From the NCBI RefSeq assembly GCF_051390635.1, contig NZ_JBPODT010000004.1, forward strand, positions 682,001 to 746,000: DNA of 64,000 nt, read 5' to 3'. Within the stretch, counting starts at the first letter, position 1, and every line of letters begins with the position of its first letter. Origin of the DNA: Microbaculum sp051390635 (GTDB lineage Bacteria; Pseudomonadota; Alphaproteobacteria; Rhizobiales; Tepidamorphaceae). Shown in pieces: positions 9,339-17,724 of this stretch. The notes under the pieces are model-generated. The model had not been told where the DNA came from and did no database searches. It worked only from the letters and a program-made list of their open reading frames with translations. A program made the position numbers and the translations under genes.

Positions 9339-9755
9339 ATGACCGCGCCCATTAGTGTCGTCGATTGCGAACCTGCCGTGCCGAGCGTGCTCGACGGGAT
9401 TTCGTTTGCCTCGGAGTTCCGTCACTGGACGGGAGAGAGCGGGCGCCGCTATCTGACGCGGGCCTTCCCGCTCGACGTGGCGGCGGAGTTTCCCGGCGCG
9501 CCGGTGATCCTCGCCGCCGTGCATCCCGACGGTCGCAGGGAGGCGGTGTGGATCGGCCTCTCGGTTGGCCGGCGCTTCGATGATGCGCTGGCGGCGGCGC
9601 GCGCTGCTGGGGCAAGCGAGGCGCACGTGCATCTGGTGACGATCGGCGCGGTGGATCGGGTCAAGGCGCTGCGCGACCTGCGCGCGGCAATCGGGCCGCG
9701 TCCGGCGGACCGCGACGGCGCGCGCAACCGCGATCGCCAGGGCGTCGCGGCCTGA
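9339..9755 (+). CDS. Conserved hypothetical protein, 138 aa
   Basis: I do not recognise a named family. The frame is open from 9255, but the ATG at 9339 (MTAPISVVDCEP) is preferred because the preceding codons look non-coding, with an odd composition. The protein looks soluble: FRHWTGESGRRYLTRAFPLD, then a beta-strand-rich core (VILAAVHPDGRREAVWIGL) and an alpha-helical Ala-rich end. The Arg/Asp-rich tail runs into a tandem repeat that contains the stop codon. Small proteins with a similar 'SGRRYL' segment occur in Hyphomicrobiales, as far as I recall. Its function is unknown. It is monocistronic as far as can be seen. Confidence 0.6.
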   Translation: MTAPISVVDCEPAVPSVLDGISFASEFRHWTGESGRRYLTRAFPLDVAAEFPGAPVILAAVHPDGRREAVWIGLSVGRRFDDALAAARAAGASEAHVHLVTIGAVDRVKALRDLRAAIGPRPADRDGARNRDRQGVAA

Positions 9756-9874
9756 CTTTTGGCCCCTGACTTTTGGCCCCTGACTTTGGACCGCCTGATT
9801 TTGGGCTGGCTGATTTTGGGCTGGCCGACTTCCCGAACAGACTGACTTTCTGAACAGGTCTATTTTCTCAGCAG
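9753..9874. repeat. Degenerate 14/15-bp tandem repeat array
   Basis: About eight units follow one another. Two are perfect TGACTTTTGGCCCC (9753-9766, 9767-9780), then TGACTTTGGACCGCC, two TGATTTTGGGCTGGC (9796-9810, 9811-9825), CGACTTCCCGAACAG, TGACTTTCTGAACAG and a last degraded unit. The unit length drifts from 14 to 15. The TGA stop of the upstream gene is the first three bases of unit one, and most later units also start with TGA. Confidence 0.9.
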
Positions 9875-9896
9875 GTCGCGGGGACGGCTCCGCTGG

Positions 9897-10427
9897 CTAG
9901 ACGGATTCCGTCAGGGCCCGGCCGAGAACGGCGAGCCGCTGGTCGACCACGCCGATCTCGTCCATGTGGTCGAGGGTGGCCCGCACGTAGTCGACATTGG
10001 GGCCGGACATGCCGTGCCCCTGTCTGACCAGCTCGACCTGGCGCTGGACGGGCAGCGCGCCCGCGTATTGCTGATGGGCGCGGTCGACGACGTAGCACAG
10101 CGCCGGCGCGGCGCGTCGGCTGCCGTCGAGAAGCTCGATCTGGCGGGTGACCTCCCGATAGACCATCGTCACCTGCTCGCGGGCGCGCAGATAGGCGACG
10201 ACCTCCTCGCGGGCCTGTGGCGCGACGCGGAAGGCGACGCCGAGGCAGGCGCCGCCGCGGTCCAGGCCGAGCACGAGGCCGGGCCTGTCCGGCGTGCCGC
10301 GATGGACATGGCTGTAGACGCAGAGCGAGCGGTGCAGGCCGCGCAGGCGGGCGGGCACCCGCTCGACATGGTCGAAACCGGGCCGCCACATCAGCGAGCC
10401 GTAGCCAAATACCCAGAAGTCGCTCAT
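9897..10427 (-). CDS. ChaC-like gamma-glutamylcyclotransferase
   Basis: This 176-residue cytosolic protein begins MSDFWVFGYGSLMWRPGF, the hallmark YGSLMW N-terminus of the ChaC family, which releases 5-oxoproline from gamma-glutamyl peptides such as glutathione. The body (RSLCVYSHVHRGTPDRPGLV, GVAFRVAPQARE, MVYREV) and the C-terminal GPNVDYVRATLDHM agree with ChaC. The ATG at 10427 is chosen because the family motif begins there; the frame stays open upstream to 10760 but would run into the divergent DUF2125 gene. The tandem repeat array lies just beyond its 3' end. Confidence 0.9.
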   Translation of the reverse strand: MSDFWVFGYGSLMWRPGFDHVERVPARLRGLHRSLCVYSHVHRGTPDRPGLVLGLDRGGACLGVAFRVAPQAREEVVAYLRAREQVTMVYREVTRQIELLDGSRRAAPALCYVVDRAHQQYAGALPVQRQVELVRQGHGMSGPNVDYVRATLDHMDEIGVVDQRLAVLGRALTESV

Positions 10428-10617
10428 AGTCCGGTCACTCGAAACAGTCCGTCGTCCGACGCCGTGCCGATTCGGGGCACCCGATGGAGGGTCCCATCCG
10501 GGACGTCCTTTCGGGGGCGATGCGGGCGGTTGCCCTACCAGCGCCGCGATCGGTTGGCAATGTTCGGGTCCAGATCCCGCCGCAATCCCGTTTTTTACCG
10601 ACCGGTACGATACGCCC

Positions 10618-11712
10618 ATGACTGAGCCAGACTCCGCCCCGGCCTCTCCCGACAGCCCCGGATCCGGGAAACTCGGCCGACCGCCGCGCTTTCTCGTGCT
10701 GGTGGCTCTCGCCGTCGTCGTCGTGGCGGCGGGCTGGAGCGCCGTCTGGTATTTCGGCACGCAGAAGGCGGACGCGATGATAACGGCCTGGCTCGCCGAA
10801 GAGGCGGCCAGGGGACGGACCTACGCCTGCGGCGAAAGACGCGTCGGCGGCTATCCGTTCCGCGTCGAGGTGCGCTGTTCGGAGCCGAGCGTCGACATCG
10901 CCGACGCCAAGCCGCATGTCCGCGCGACCGCGAGCGGGTTCCGGGCCGTGGCGCAGGTGTGGAACCTCACCCACGTGATCTACGAGATCGACGGACCGGT
11001 CCGCATCGAGGGCGGCAACAAGCGGCGGCCGGCCTTCGCCGTCGATACCAACTGGACGCTGCTGCAGGGCTCGCTGCGCGCGCCAGGCGGGCAGATCGTG
11101 CGCGGGGACCTGGGGATCACCGGCTTCACCGCCACGCCCGATCCCGCCGCGACCGCCCCCGGCGGCGGCGCCACCGTGACGGCGAGCCGGGTCGGCATCC
11201 ATGGCCGCCGCGCCGACACGCCCCCCGACGCGCACGACGTCGACGTTGCCGTCGACGCCATCGATCTGGTGGTGACGCCGGACGGCATGGGGCCGTCCGA
11301 TGCGGTCGACCTGAGCTTCGTCGGCCGCCTCGGTGCCCTGCCCTATCCGCCGCCGCGCGACCCGGAAGCCTTTCTCGCCGCCTGGCGCGCCAACGGCGGC
11401 AGCATCGAGGTCGGCAAGCTGAGCGCGACGCAGGGCGAGACGGAACTGCGCGCCGAAGGCACGCTCGCTCCGGATGGCGCCGGCCGGCCGGAGGGCTCGG
11501 TGACGATCAAGCTCGCCGGGCCGGACCTCACCACGCCGGGGTCCGCGGGTGCCTTCGGCGGGCTTGCCCCGGTCATGGCGCTGGCGCTGCGCCTCGCCGG
11601 CCGGCCCGCCGACATCGACGGGCGCGAGGCGGTGTCGGGAACGATCGAGATGCGCGAGGGCAAGGTGTTCCTCGGGCCGATGCCGATCACCGAGCTGCCG
11701 AAGATCTTCTGA
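10618..11712 (+). CDS. DUF2125 domain-containing protein
   Basis: The 364-residue protein has one N-terminal membrane anchor (about residues 24-44, LVLVALAVVVVAAGWSAVWY). A DUF2125 body follows, a family found largely in alphaproteobacteria and of unknown function. Typical features are the opening YACGERRVGGYPFRVEVRCS with its paired cysteines, then PHVRATASGFRAVAQVWN and IYEIDGPVRIEGG. Most of the protein should be periplasmic. It starts 190 bp from the divergent chaC-like gene and ends six bases from the convergent adenylate cyclase gene. Nothing in the sequence points to a partner. Confidence 0.85.
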   Translation: MTEPDSAPASPDSPGSGKLGRPPRFLVLVALAVVVVAAGWSAVWYFGTQKADAMITAWLAEEAARGRTYACGERRVGGYPFRVEVRCSEPSVDIADAKPHVRATASGFRAVAQVWNLTHVIYEIDGPVRIEGGNKRRPAFAVDTNWTLLQGSLRAPGGQIVRGDLGITGFTATPDPAATAPGGGATVTASRVGIHGRRADTPPDAHDVDVAVDAIDLVVTPDGMGPSDAVDLSFVGRLGALPYPPPRDPEAFLAAWRANGGSIEVGKLSATQGETELRAEGTLAPDGAGRPEGSVTIKLAGPDLTTPGSAGAFGGLAPVMALALRLAGRPADIDGREAVSGTIEMREGKVFLGPMPITELPKIF

Positions 11713-11718
11713 GGTGAC

Positions 11719-13947
11719 CTACATCTTCTGCGCCTGCCAGACCCCGTCCCAGTCGGAGGGGGGCGGCGTCTGGGCGAAATAGGCGCAGCGCTCGGCGAAC
11801 AGGCCGGTCAGGTCCGAGAGGCCGTATGCCGCCGCGGCGCGGGAGAGCGAGGCGAACTGCTGCTGCGCGCCGGCCCAGTCCTGCCGGCGATAGGCGGCGA
11901 GGGCGGCCGAGAACTGTTCCATGACCGATCGCAGCGAGGAATCGACCTGCAGCTCGGACCCGCCCAGGATCGCCCAGATGCGTTCGGGATGCTTGCGGCC
12001 CTTGACGCGGACCGTATCGATCTCGAGCACCGTCATGTCGGATGTGCCACGCCGGCGCGTTTCGTCCGAGATCAGGGTGGTCACGCCATAGTAGGAGGTG
12101 AGGTTCTCCAGACGCGAGGCGAGGTTTACCGCGTCGCCGAGCGCCGAATAGTCGAACCGCAAGTCCGATCCCATGTTGCCGACGATCGCCATGCCGGTCG
12201 CGATGCCGATTCCCAGCCTCAGTTCCGCGATCCGGCCGCCCCCCTGCACGGCGGCCTCCGACCGGCGCGCCGCGTTCAGCGTGTTCAGCCGGTCGATCAT
12301 CTCGAGAGAGGCCTCGCAGGCCCGGCGGGAGTGGTCGGGATCGTCGAGCGGCGCGTTCCAGAACGCCATGATCGCGTCGCCGATATACTTGTCGATGGTG
12401 CCGGACCGCTCGGTGATCGCGTTGGTGAGCGGCGTCAGCAGCCGGTTCATGAGCGCGATCAGTTCCGGCGGATTGTCGCGGTAGCCCTCGGCGATGCTGG
12501 TGAAGCCGCGCACGTCGCTGAACAGCACCGTGAGCTCGCGGGTCTCGCCGCCGAGCGTCAGCTGCTCGGGGTGCTGGGCAAGCTGCTCGACCAGGCTCGG
12601 CGCGATGTAGTGGCTGAACGCCTGCCGCACGCGATTGCGCTCCCGCTCCGTCTGGAAATAGAAGAAGACGGTGGCGAAGCCGTAGACGACGGTCAGGACG
12701 ACCCAGGGAAAGGTCGGATCGAGCAGGATGCCGAACCGGAGGTAGCCCACCCACGATACCGTCAGCACGATGATGACCGCCACCCCGCCGGCCAGCGCGC
12801 CGGTGAACGCGCCGAGATAGTAGATCAGCGCCGCGAGCGCGATGCTGCCGACGGCCGTGTAGGCGATCTCCAGCCCGGTGGAATAGTCCGGGCGCAGCAT
12901 CAGGCGCCCCTGCAGCAACTGCTCGAGCGCCTGCGCGTGCACCTCGACGCCGGGCAGAACCGCGTCGAGCGGCGTCGCCCGCAGATCGAACAGGCCCGGC
13001 GCGCTGGTGCCGATCACGATGATCCGCCCGGCGATGTCCTCCGGCTTCACGGTGCCGTCGAGGACCGAGGCGGCGGGGATGTACCGTTCGGTGCGGTGCG
13101 GCGAGAACGCGAGCCACATCTGGCCCGATTCCTCGGTCGGAATACGGTGATTGCCGATGCGCACCGAGGTGATGCCGCTTTCCACCGAACTGCCCTCGCC
13201 GCCGGCGGTGGACGAGCGGATCGCGATCGTGTCCGCGCCTTCGGCCAGGCGCAGCGTCTCGGCGACCAGCGAGGGATAGAGCGCGTCACCGAAGCGCACG
13301 ACCATCGGAACCTTGCGGACGATCTGGTCGGACTCCGGAAACCAGTTGAGCGAGCCGATGCCGGCGGCGGCATCGTTGAGCACCGGGGTGTTGAGCGTCG
13401 CGGTGCTGAATGTGGGAACGTGCCGCGAGGGATCGGAGCCCAGCAGGGCGAAGGCGGTCGGTGCCGGCGGAATCTCGGGGCCCGCGTCGGCGCGGCCGAT
13501 CGCGCCGAGCACGACGCTACCCTCGCGGATCGCCTCGGCAAAGGCGTCGTCGCCCGAGCGCGGCTTCGGCAACCGGTCCAACAGCGCGCGCGCGTCGGGC
13601 CTGTCCTCGAGCGCGGCGTAGAGCGCGACCAGCGGGTCCGGTTCGGGATCGGGAAACGCGAAGTCGAAGGCGATGACGACGGCGCCGAGCTGCTCCAGGC
13701 GGACGACGAGGCGCCCGATCAGATCGCGCGGCCAGGGCCAGCGGCCATAGGCCTTGAGGGAGGCCTGATCGATATCGACGATGCGGACGGGGAAGGACGG
13801 ATCGACGGGGCGGGGCGCGAGGCGCTGAAACACGTCGAAGGCGAGCAGCCGCAGCCTGACAAGCGGATCGGGATCGAGAAAGCGGACGCCGGCAACAGAC
13901 AGCAATATAATTGCAATCGCAAGCGCATAGGTGGCGCGCGTGCCCAA
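11719..13947 (-). CDS. CHASE2-domain adenylate/guanylate cyclase, membrane sensor
   Basis: This 742-residue class III nucleotide cyclase has an extracytoplasmic CHASE2 sensor. Architecture: one TM helix (about 5-22), CHASE2 domain (about 35-345, with VRIVDIDQASLKAYGRWPWP and GRIIVIGTSAPGLFDLRATP), three TM helices (about 360-378, 382-400, 413-431), then the cyclase domain (about 465-665). Metal-binding Asp residues are D478 in FSDVRGFTSIAEG and D524 in DKYIGDAIMAFWNAP. The transition-state Asn and Arg are in GDAVNLASRLEN. The start is TTG at 13947 behind a GGGG-rich ribosome-binding site; no ATG fits. It is divergent from a secreted FecR-domain protein, a pairing that suggests a periplasmic signal-cyclase couple. 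The nucleotide product is not certain. Confidence 0.88.
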   Translation of the reverse strand: MGTRATYALAIAIILLSVAGVRFLDPDPLVRLRLLAFDVFQRLAPRPVDPSFPVRIVDIDQASLKAYGRWPWPRDLIGRLVVRLEQLGAVVIAFDFAFPDPEPDPLVALYAALEDRPDARALLDRLPKPRSGDDAFAEAIREGSVVLGAIGRADAGPEIPPAPTAFALLGSDPSRHVPTFSTATLNTPVLNDAAAGIGSLNWFPESDQIVRKVPMVVRFGDALYPSLVAETLRLAEGADTIAIRSSTAGGEGSSVESGITSVRIGNHRIPTEESGQMWLAFSPHRTERYIPAASVLDGTVKPEDIAGRIIVIGTSAPGLFDLRATPLDAVLPGVEVHAQALEQLLQGRLMLRPDYSTGLEIAYTAVGSIALAALIYYLGAFTGALAGGVAVIIVLTVSWVGYLRFGILLDPTFPWVVLTVVYGFATVFFYFQTERERNRVRQAFSHYIAPSLVEQLAQHPEQLTLGGETRELTVLFSDVRGFTSIAEGYRDNPPELIALMNRLLTPLTNAITERSGTIDKYIGDAIMAFWNAPLDDPDHSRRACEASLEMIDRLNTLNAARRSEAAVQGGGRIAELRLGIGIATGMAIVGNMGSDLRFDYSALGDAVNLASRLENLTSYYGVTTLISDETRRRGTSDMTVLEIDTVRVKGRKHPERIWAILGGSELQVDSSLRSVMEQFSAALAAYRRQDWAGAQQQFASLSRAAAAYGLSDLTGLFAERCAYFAQTPPPSDWDGVWQAQKM

Positions 13948-14059
13948 GTTCCCCTACCCCCCGTCTTCGGTTCGACCCGTTAAGTCTATTGCCGCGCAGA
14001 CACTATCTGATATCAGCCGACTATGCTAACTTTCCGCAAGCGGCATGGAGGGTTCAGGT

Positions 14060-14872
14060 ATGCACGGCGTGAGCGCCATTTTTGATGCATTGCGTTGCGC
14101 GGCGAGCGCGCGGCGCCTGTTCGTGGCAACGGCGATCGCAGCGGCGGCGGTGGCGGGCGCCACCGCGCCGGCGCAGTCAACCACGGAAAGTGGAATCGGC
14201 ACGACCGTCGTCACCGTCAGGAGCGTGACCGGGCAGCTCGGCCAGCTCGAACGCGACCTCGGCGTGGGCGACCGCGTCTTTCTGAACGAGCTCCTGGAAA
14301 CGGGCTCGGATTCGCATGCCGAGCTGCAGCTCGACGACGATACCAAGCTCGCGCTGGGGCCGAACGGTAGCCTCACCCTTGACGACTACGTCGTCGGTGG
14401 CGGCGAGGGTAACGGGCGCGTGGTCCTCAACGTGCTGAAGGGCGCCTTCCGCTTCATCACCGGCGAGAACGACAAGGACGCCTACCGTATCGATACGCCG
14501 TCGGCGACCATCGGCGTGCTCGGCACCGTCTTCGACCTCTACGTCTACGACGAGGACGAAACGCTGCTGCTGCTGCTGGAGGGCGAGGTCGAGATCTGCT
14601 CGCGGACGTCACCCGGCTCGATGGGCGGCTGCAAGTCGCTGTCCGAGCCGAACCAGATCATCTACTCGTGCGGCCAGGGCGTCCTGTCCGACCCGATCAA
14701 ATGGTCGGACACCCTGCTCCCGGACACTCCGGTGACGACCGCGTTTCCGTTCCTTGAGGACTCGCCACAGATCGATCCGGTCAAGCGGTCGGAGTATTCG
14801 CAGATCAGCGACGAATCGGCCGAGGCCCGCAGGCTGATCGCCGCCGCCCGGGAGCGCTGCAGCGCGCAGTAA
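14060..14872 (+). CDS. FecR-domain secreted protein
   Basis: The start at 14060 is preferred over 14045 because GGAGGG (14047-14052) is ideally spaced before it; this gives 270 residues. There is a signal peptide of about 35 residues ending near GATAPAQS. A FecR-type domain follows: VGDRVFLNELLETGSDSHAE, LDDDTKLALGPNGSLTLDDY and VLNVLKGAFRFITGEN. IDTPSATIGVLGTVFDLYVY and LLLLEGEVEICSRTS complete it. FecR domains usually sit in the periplasm and pass signals to sigma/anti-sigma or cyclase systems. No TonB receptor or ECF sigma gene is nearby, so the divergent CHASE2 cyclase is the more likely partner. A small perfect hairpin follows the stop codon. Confidence 0.85.
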   Translation: MHGVSAIFDALRCAASARRLFVATAIAAAAVAGATAPAQSTTESGIGTTVVTVRSVTGQLGQLERDLGVGDRVFLNELLETGSDSHAELQLDDDTKLALGPNGSLTLDDYVVGGGEGNGRVVLNVLKGAFRFITGENDKDAYRIDTPSATIGVLGTVFDLYVYDEDETLLLLLEGEVEICSRTSPGSMGGCKSLSEPNQIIYSCGQGVLSDPIKWSDTLLPDTPVTTAFPFLEDSPQIDPVKRSEYSQISDESAEARRLIAAARERCSAQ

Positions 14873-14891
14873 GCTTTCCCGCCCGGAAAGC
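14873..14891 (+). terminator. Short hairpin after the FecR gene
   Basis: GCTTTCC (14873-14879) and GGAAAGC (14885-14891) form a perfect 7-bp stem with loop CGCCC, starting right after the TAA stop. There is no T-run, so it is at most a weak terminator or an mRNA end-stabiliser that reduces expression of the downstream glycosidase gene. Confidence 0.45.
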
Positions 14892-14917
14892 AGCCGATCC
14901 ACAAGGGATGGACGTCG

Positions 14918-15892
14918 ATGAAGTCCCTGATCCGATACCGATGGCCGCGGGCGGCGCTGATGGGCGCCGCCGTCCTGCTCGGCGCCGGATCGCCGAGCCT
15001 GGCCGACGAGGCGACGGCCGTAACGCTGGCGGTCGCCGACGGTTCCGGTGCCCGGGCGGACGCTTCCAGGCCGTCCGACCTGAAGGTCGGCATCTACGAC
15101 CCCGACGGCGCGTTCGCCGATGCGTCGCAGGTTCAGATCGAGCATGTCTTCATGCCGTGGCAGACGATCGATCTTGCGTCCCTGGACGTCGCCGACCGCT
15201 ATGCCGCCGACCGCGGCCGCACACTGCTGCTGACGGTCGAGCCGTGGTCGTGGTCGCCGCTCGAGCCGGTGTTTCCCGACGAACTGAGAGAGGGCATGCT
15301 GTCGGGGCGCTACGACGAACGGATCGGCGAGCTGTGTGGCAGGATCGCCCGGTTGCAAAGCCCGGTAACGGTTCGCTGGGCGCACGAGATGGACCTCAAG
15401 AACGGCCGCTATCCGTGGTCGGACTGGCGGCCGAGCGACTACGTGGCGGCCTATCGCCATTTCGTCGACATATGCCGCGAGAAGGCGCCGGACCTCACCT
15501 TCATGTGGTCGCCGCGCGGTGAGTTCGACCTCGGCCTCTACTATCCCGGTGACGACTATGTCGACGAGATCGGGCTTTCGGTCTTCGGCTTCCAGGCCTA
15601 CGACCTCGTTGCCAACGGACACGAACGGGACCTGACCGCGCTGCTGAAGCCGAGCTACGATCGGGCGGTGAAGTTCGGCAAGCCGATCTACATCTCGGAA
15701 TTCGGCTGCGCCGGCGACCCCTCCTACGTGGCGCGCTGCAACGATTTCTCGGCGGCGACGCTGCAGCAGTTTCCGATGCTGGAAGGCGTCGTCTACTACA
15801 GCGCCGTCGAACCGGGCGAATGGCCCGACGTCTACGGCAAGCCGGACTGGCGCGTCGCGCCGGGCTCGGGACTGCTGTCCGGGATCAACTGA
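14918..15892 (+). CDS. Secreted glycoside hydrolase, GH26-like
   Basis: The 324-residue exported protein has a signal peptide (about residues 1-30, ending near SPSLADE) followed by a TIM-barrel glycosidase resembling family GH26 beta-mannanases and related beta-glycanases. The likely acid/base Glu lies in TVRWAHEMDLKNGRYPW and the likely nucleophile Glu in KPIYISEFGC. The YYPGDDYVDEIGLSVFGFQ segment is also typical. Similar enzymes are often encoded in exopolysaccharide loci, where they trim a secreted glycan. It follows the FecR gene by 45 bp on the same strand and may be co-transcribed. The substrate is not predictable from sequence alone. Confidence 0.75.
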   Translation: MKSLIRYRWPRAALMGAAVLLGAGSPSLADEATAVTLAVADGSGARADASRPSDLKVGIYDPDGAFADASQVQIEHVFMPWQTIDLASLDVADRYAADRGRTLLLTVEPWSWSPLEPVFPDELREGMLSGRYDERIGELCGRIARLQSPVTVRWAHEMDLKNGRYPWSDWRPSDYVAAYRHFVDICREKAPDLTFMWSPRGEFDLGLYYPGDDYVDEIGLSVFGFQAYDLVANGHERDLTALLKPSYDRAVKFGKPIYISEFGCAGDPSYVARCNDFSAATLQQFPMLEGVVYYSAVEPGEWPDVYGKPDWRVAPGSGLLSGIN

Positions 15893-15910
15893 CACCTTCC
15901 GCCCAACGCC

Positions 15911-16681
15911 CTAAGCCTCGTCCGTCCGCGCCGCGCGCAGCGCCGGCAGGCCGACACCCGTCGCCTCGAAGCCGCCGTCGGCGGCGATCATCTGGCCGGT
16001 GACGTAGCCGGCCTTGTCCGAGCAAAGGAAGACGATCACGTTCGCGATCTCCTCCTCCGATCCGTAGCGGTTGAGCGGTATCGCGTCGTGATAGGCGTCG
16101 ACGATCTCCTGCGTGTGCACGGCGGCGGCGAGCTTGGTGCGCACCGGCCCCGGCGCGACGCAGTTGACGCGGATCCCGTATTCGCCGAGTTCGGCGGCCT
16201 GCTGCCGGGTCAGATGGATCACGGCGGCCTTCGAGGTGCCGTAGGCGACGCGCAGGGTGGAGGCGCGCAGGCCGGAGATGCTGGCGACGTTGACGATGCA
16301 GCCCCTGGTCTTCTTCAGCTCCGGGATGGCCGCCTGCGCGCACAGGAAGACGCCGTCGAGATTGGTCGCCATCACCGCGCGCCAGCGCTCGAAGTCCGTC
16401 CTTTCCAGGGGGCCGAAATCGGCGACGCCGGCGTTGTTGATCAGATAGTCGATGCGGCCGAACCGCGCCCGCGTATCGGCGATCATGGCGGCGACCGCGT
16501 GCGGCCTGGAAATGTCGTAGGGCAGCGCAAGGACATCGCCCAGGTCCCGGGCGGCCTGCTCCAGGGCCGGGACGTCGCGGTCGACCATCGCGACCGAGAC
16601 GCCGTCGGCCAGGAACAGTTTCGTCGTGGCCAGCCCGATGCCGCGCGCGGCCCCCGTCACGATTGCCGTACGTGCCGTCAT
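15911..16681 (-). CDS. SDR-family oxidoreductase
   Basis: A short-chain dehydrogenase/reductase of 256 residues. The NAD(P)-binding motif TGAARGIG is at about residues 9-16, with VDRD at the end of the second strand suggesting an Asp that favours NAD(H). NNAGVADFG, the catalytic Ser in NVASISGL and the YxxxK pair in AYGTSKAAV are all present, as is the C-terminal GYVTGQMIAADGGFE. The start at 16681 is set by GAGGGAG upstream and by the Rossmann fold beginning immediately; an upstream in-frame start would add 31 unlikely residues. The substrate is unknown. It is convergent with the glycosidase gene. Confidence 0.88.
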   Translation of the reverse strand: MTARTAIVTGAARGIGLATTKLFLADGVSVAMVDRDVPALEQAARDLGDVLALPYDISRPHAVAAMIADTRARFGRIDYLINNAGVADFGPLERTDFERWRAVMATNLDGVFLCAQAAIPELKKTRGCIVNVASISGLRASTLRVAYGTSKAAVIHLTRQQAAELGEYGIRVNCVAPGPVRTKLAAAVHTQEIVDAYHDAIPLNRYGSEEEIANVIVFLCSDKAGYVTGQMIAADGGFEATGVGLPALRAARTDEA

Positions 16682-16814
16682 GGTCACTCCCTCGACGCTC
16701 GTCCTGTCCGCCCGCAGCGTATACCGCCCGACCACACCGCGCGAGACGGATCGAGCGCCGGGCGGCTTTGGCAACGCCGCGGAATTGCCGGGATTGTGTT
16801 AGAAATCGAAGGCC

Positions 16815-17699
16815 ATGAAACGCCTCGCCGCCGTTCTTCTGCTGGTTTCGGCCGTGGCCGGGCCTGTCCTTTTCGACCGGCCGGCGGCGGCGCGGCCGCT
16901 GGGCGATGCGGTCGTCGCGAAGGTCCCGACCCACCGCGAGCGGATCTGCGCGCATATCGAGGCGGCAGCGGGCGATCACGACCTGCCGGTCGCCTTCCTG
17001 ACGCGGCTGATCTGGCGCGAAAGCAGCTTCCGGCCGGGCGCGGTGAGCCCGAAGGGGGCGCAGGGCATCGCCCAGTTCATGCCGTCGACGGCGGCGGAGC
17101 GGGGGCTTGCCGACCCCTTCGAGCCAGAGGCGGCGATCGACGCGGCGGCCTCCTTCCTCACCGACCTGCGCCGCGCGTTCGGAAACCTGGGCCTTGCGGC
17201 GGCCGCCTATAACGGCGGGCCCAACCGTGTCGCCGACTGGCTTTCGGGCAGCGGCGCGCTGCCTGCCGAGACGCAGCGCTTCGTGTCCTTCATCACCGGG
17301 CGCACCGCGGGCGACTGGAAGGGCACCGCCGAAACCGGCCCGGTCGCCGACACCCGCGAGAGCGCGCGGCCGGTGCGCTGCGCCACCGTGGTCGCGGCCC
17401 TAGCGACACCGGCGCGGATCGTGCCGGCCGTCGGCCCGGGGCCGACGGCACCCTGGGGCGCGCAGGTCGCCGGCCATTTCTCCAAGGACCGGGCGCTGGC
17501 GATCTACGCCCGCCTGCAGCAGCGCTACGAGGACGTGCTCGCGGGCCGGCCGGCGATGGTGGTGGGCACACGCAACCGTTCGCGCGGCGCCGCGGTGTTC
17601 TTCAACGTGCGTGTCCCCGCCGAGACCCAGGAGGCCGCCGGCGACGTCTGCGCGCGGCTGAAGAAGGCCGGCGCGGCCTGTATCGTCCGCAAGAGCTGA
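16815..17699 (+). CDS. Lytic transglycosylase with C-terminal SPOR-like domain
   Basis: The 294-residue exported protein has a signal peptide (about 1-27). Its SLT/lysozyme-like domain has the catalytic Glu at about residue 69 in LIWRESSFRPGAVSPKGAQG, followed by GIAQFMPSTA and AAYNGGPNRVADWL. Such enzymes cleave peptidoglycan in the periplasm to form 1,6-anhydro-muropeptides. The C-terminal ~75 residues (WGAQVAGHFSKDRALAIYAR through CARLKKAGAACIV) look like a SPOR peptidoglycan-binding repeat, which would direct it to denuded glycan, often at the septum. It is convergent with tyrC, 25 bp away. Confidence 0.85.
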   Translation: MKRLAAVLLLVSAVAGPVLFDRPAAARPLGDAVVAKVPTHRERICAHIEAAAGDHDLPVAFLTRLIWRESSFRPGAVSPKGAQGIAQFMPSTAAERGLADPFEPEAAIDAAASFLTDLRRAFGNLGLAAAAYNGGPNRVADWLSGSGALPAETQRFVSFITGRTAGDWKGTAETGPVADTRESARPVRCATVVAALATPARIVPAVGPGPTAPWGAQVAGHFSKDRALAIYARLQQRYEDVLAGRPAMVVGTRNRSRGAAVFFNVRVPAETQEAAGDVCARLKKAGAACIVRKS

Positions 17700-17724
17700 A
17701 GGACGCCGGAGAGCCCGGGGCCAC

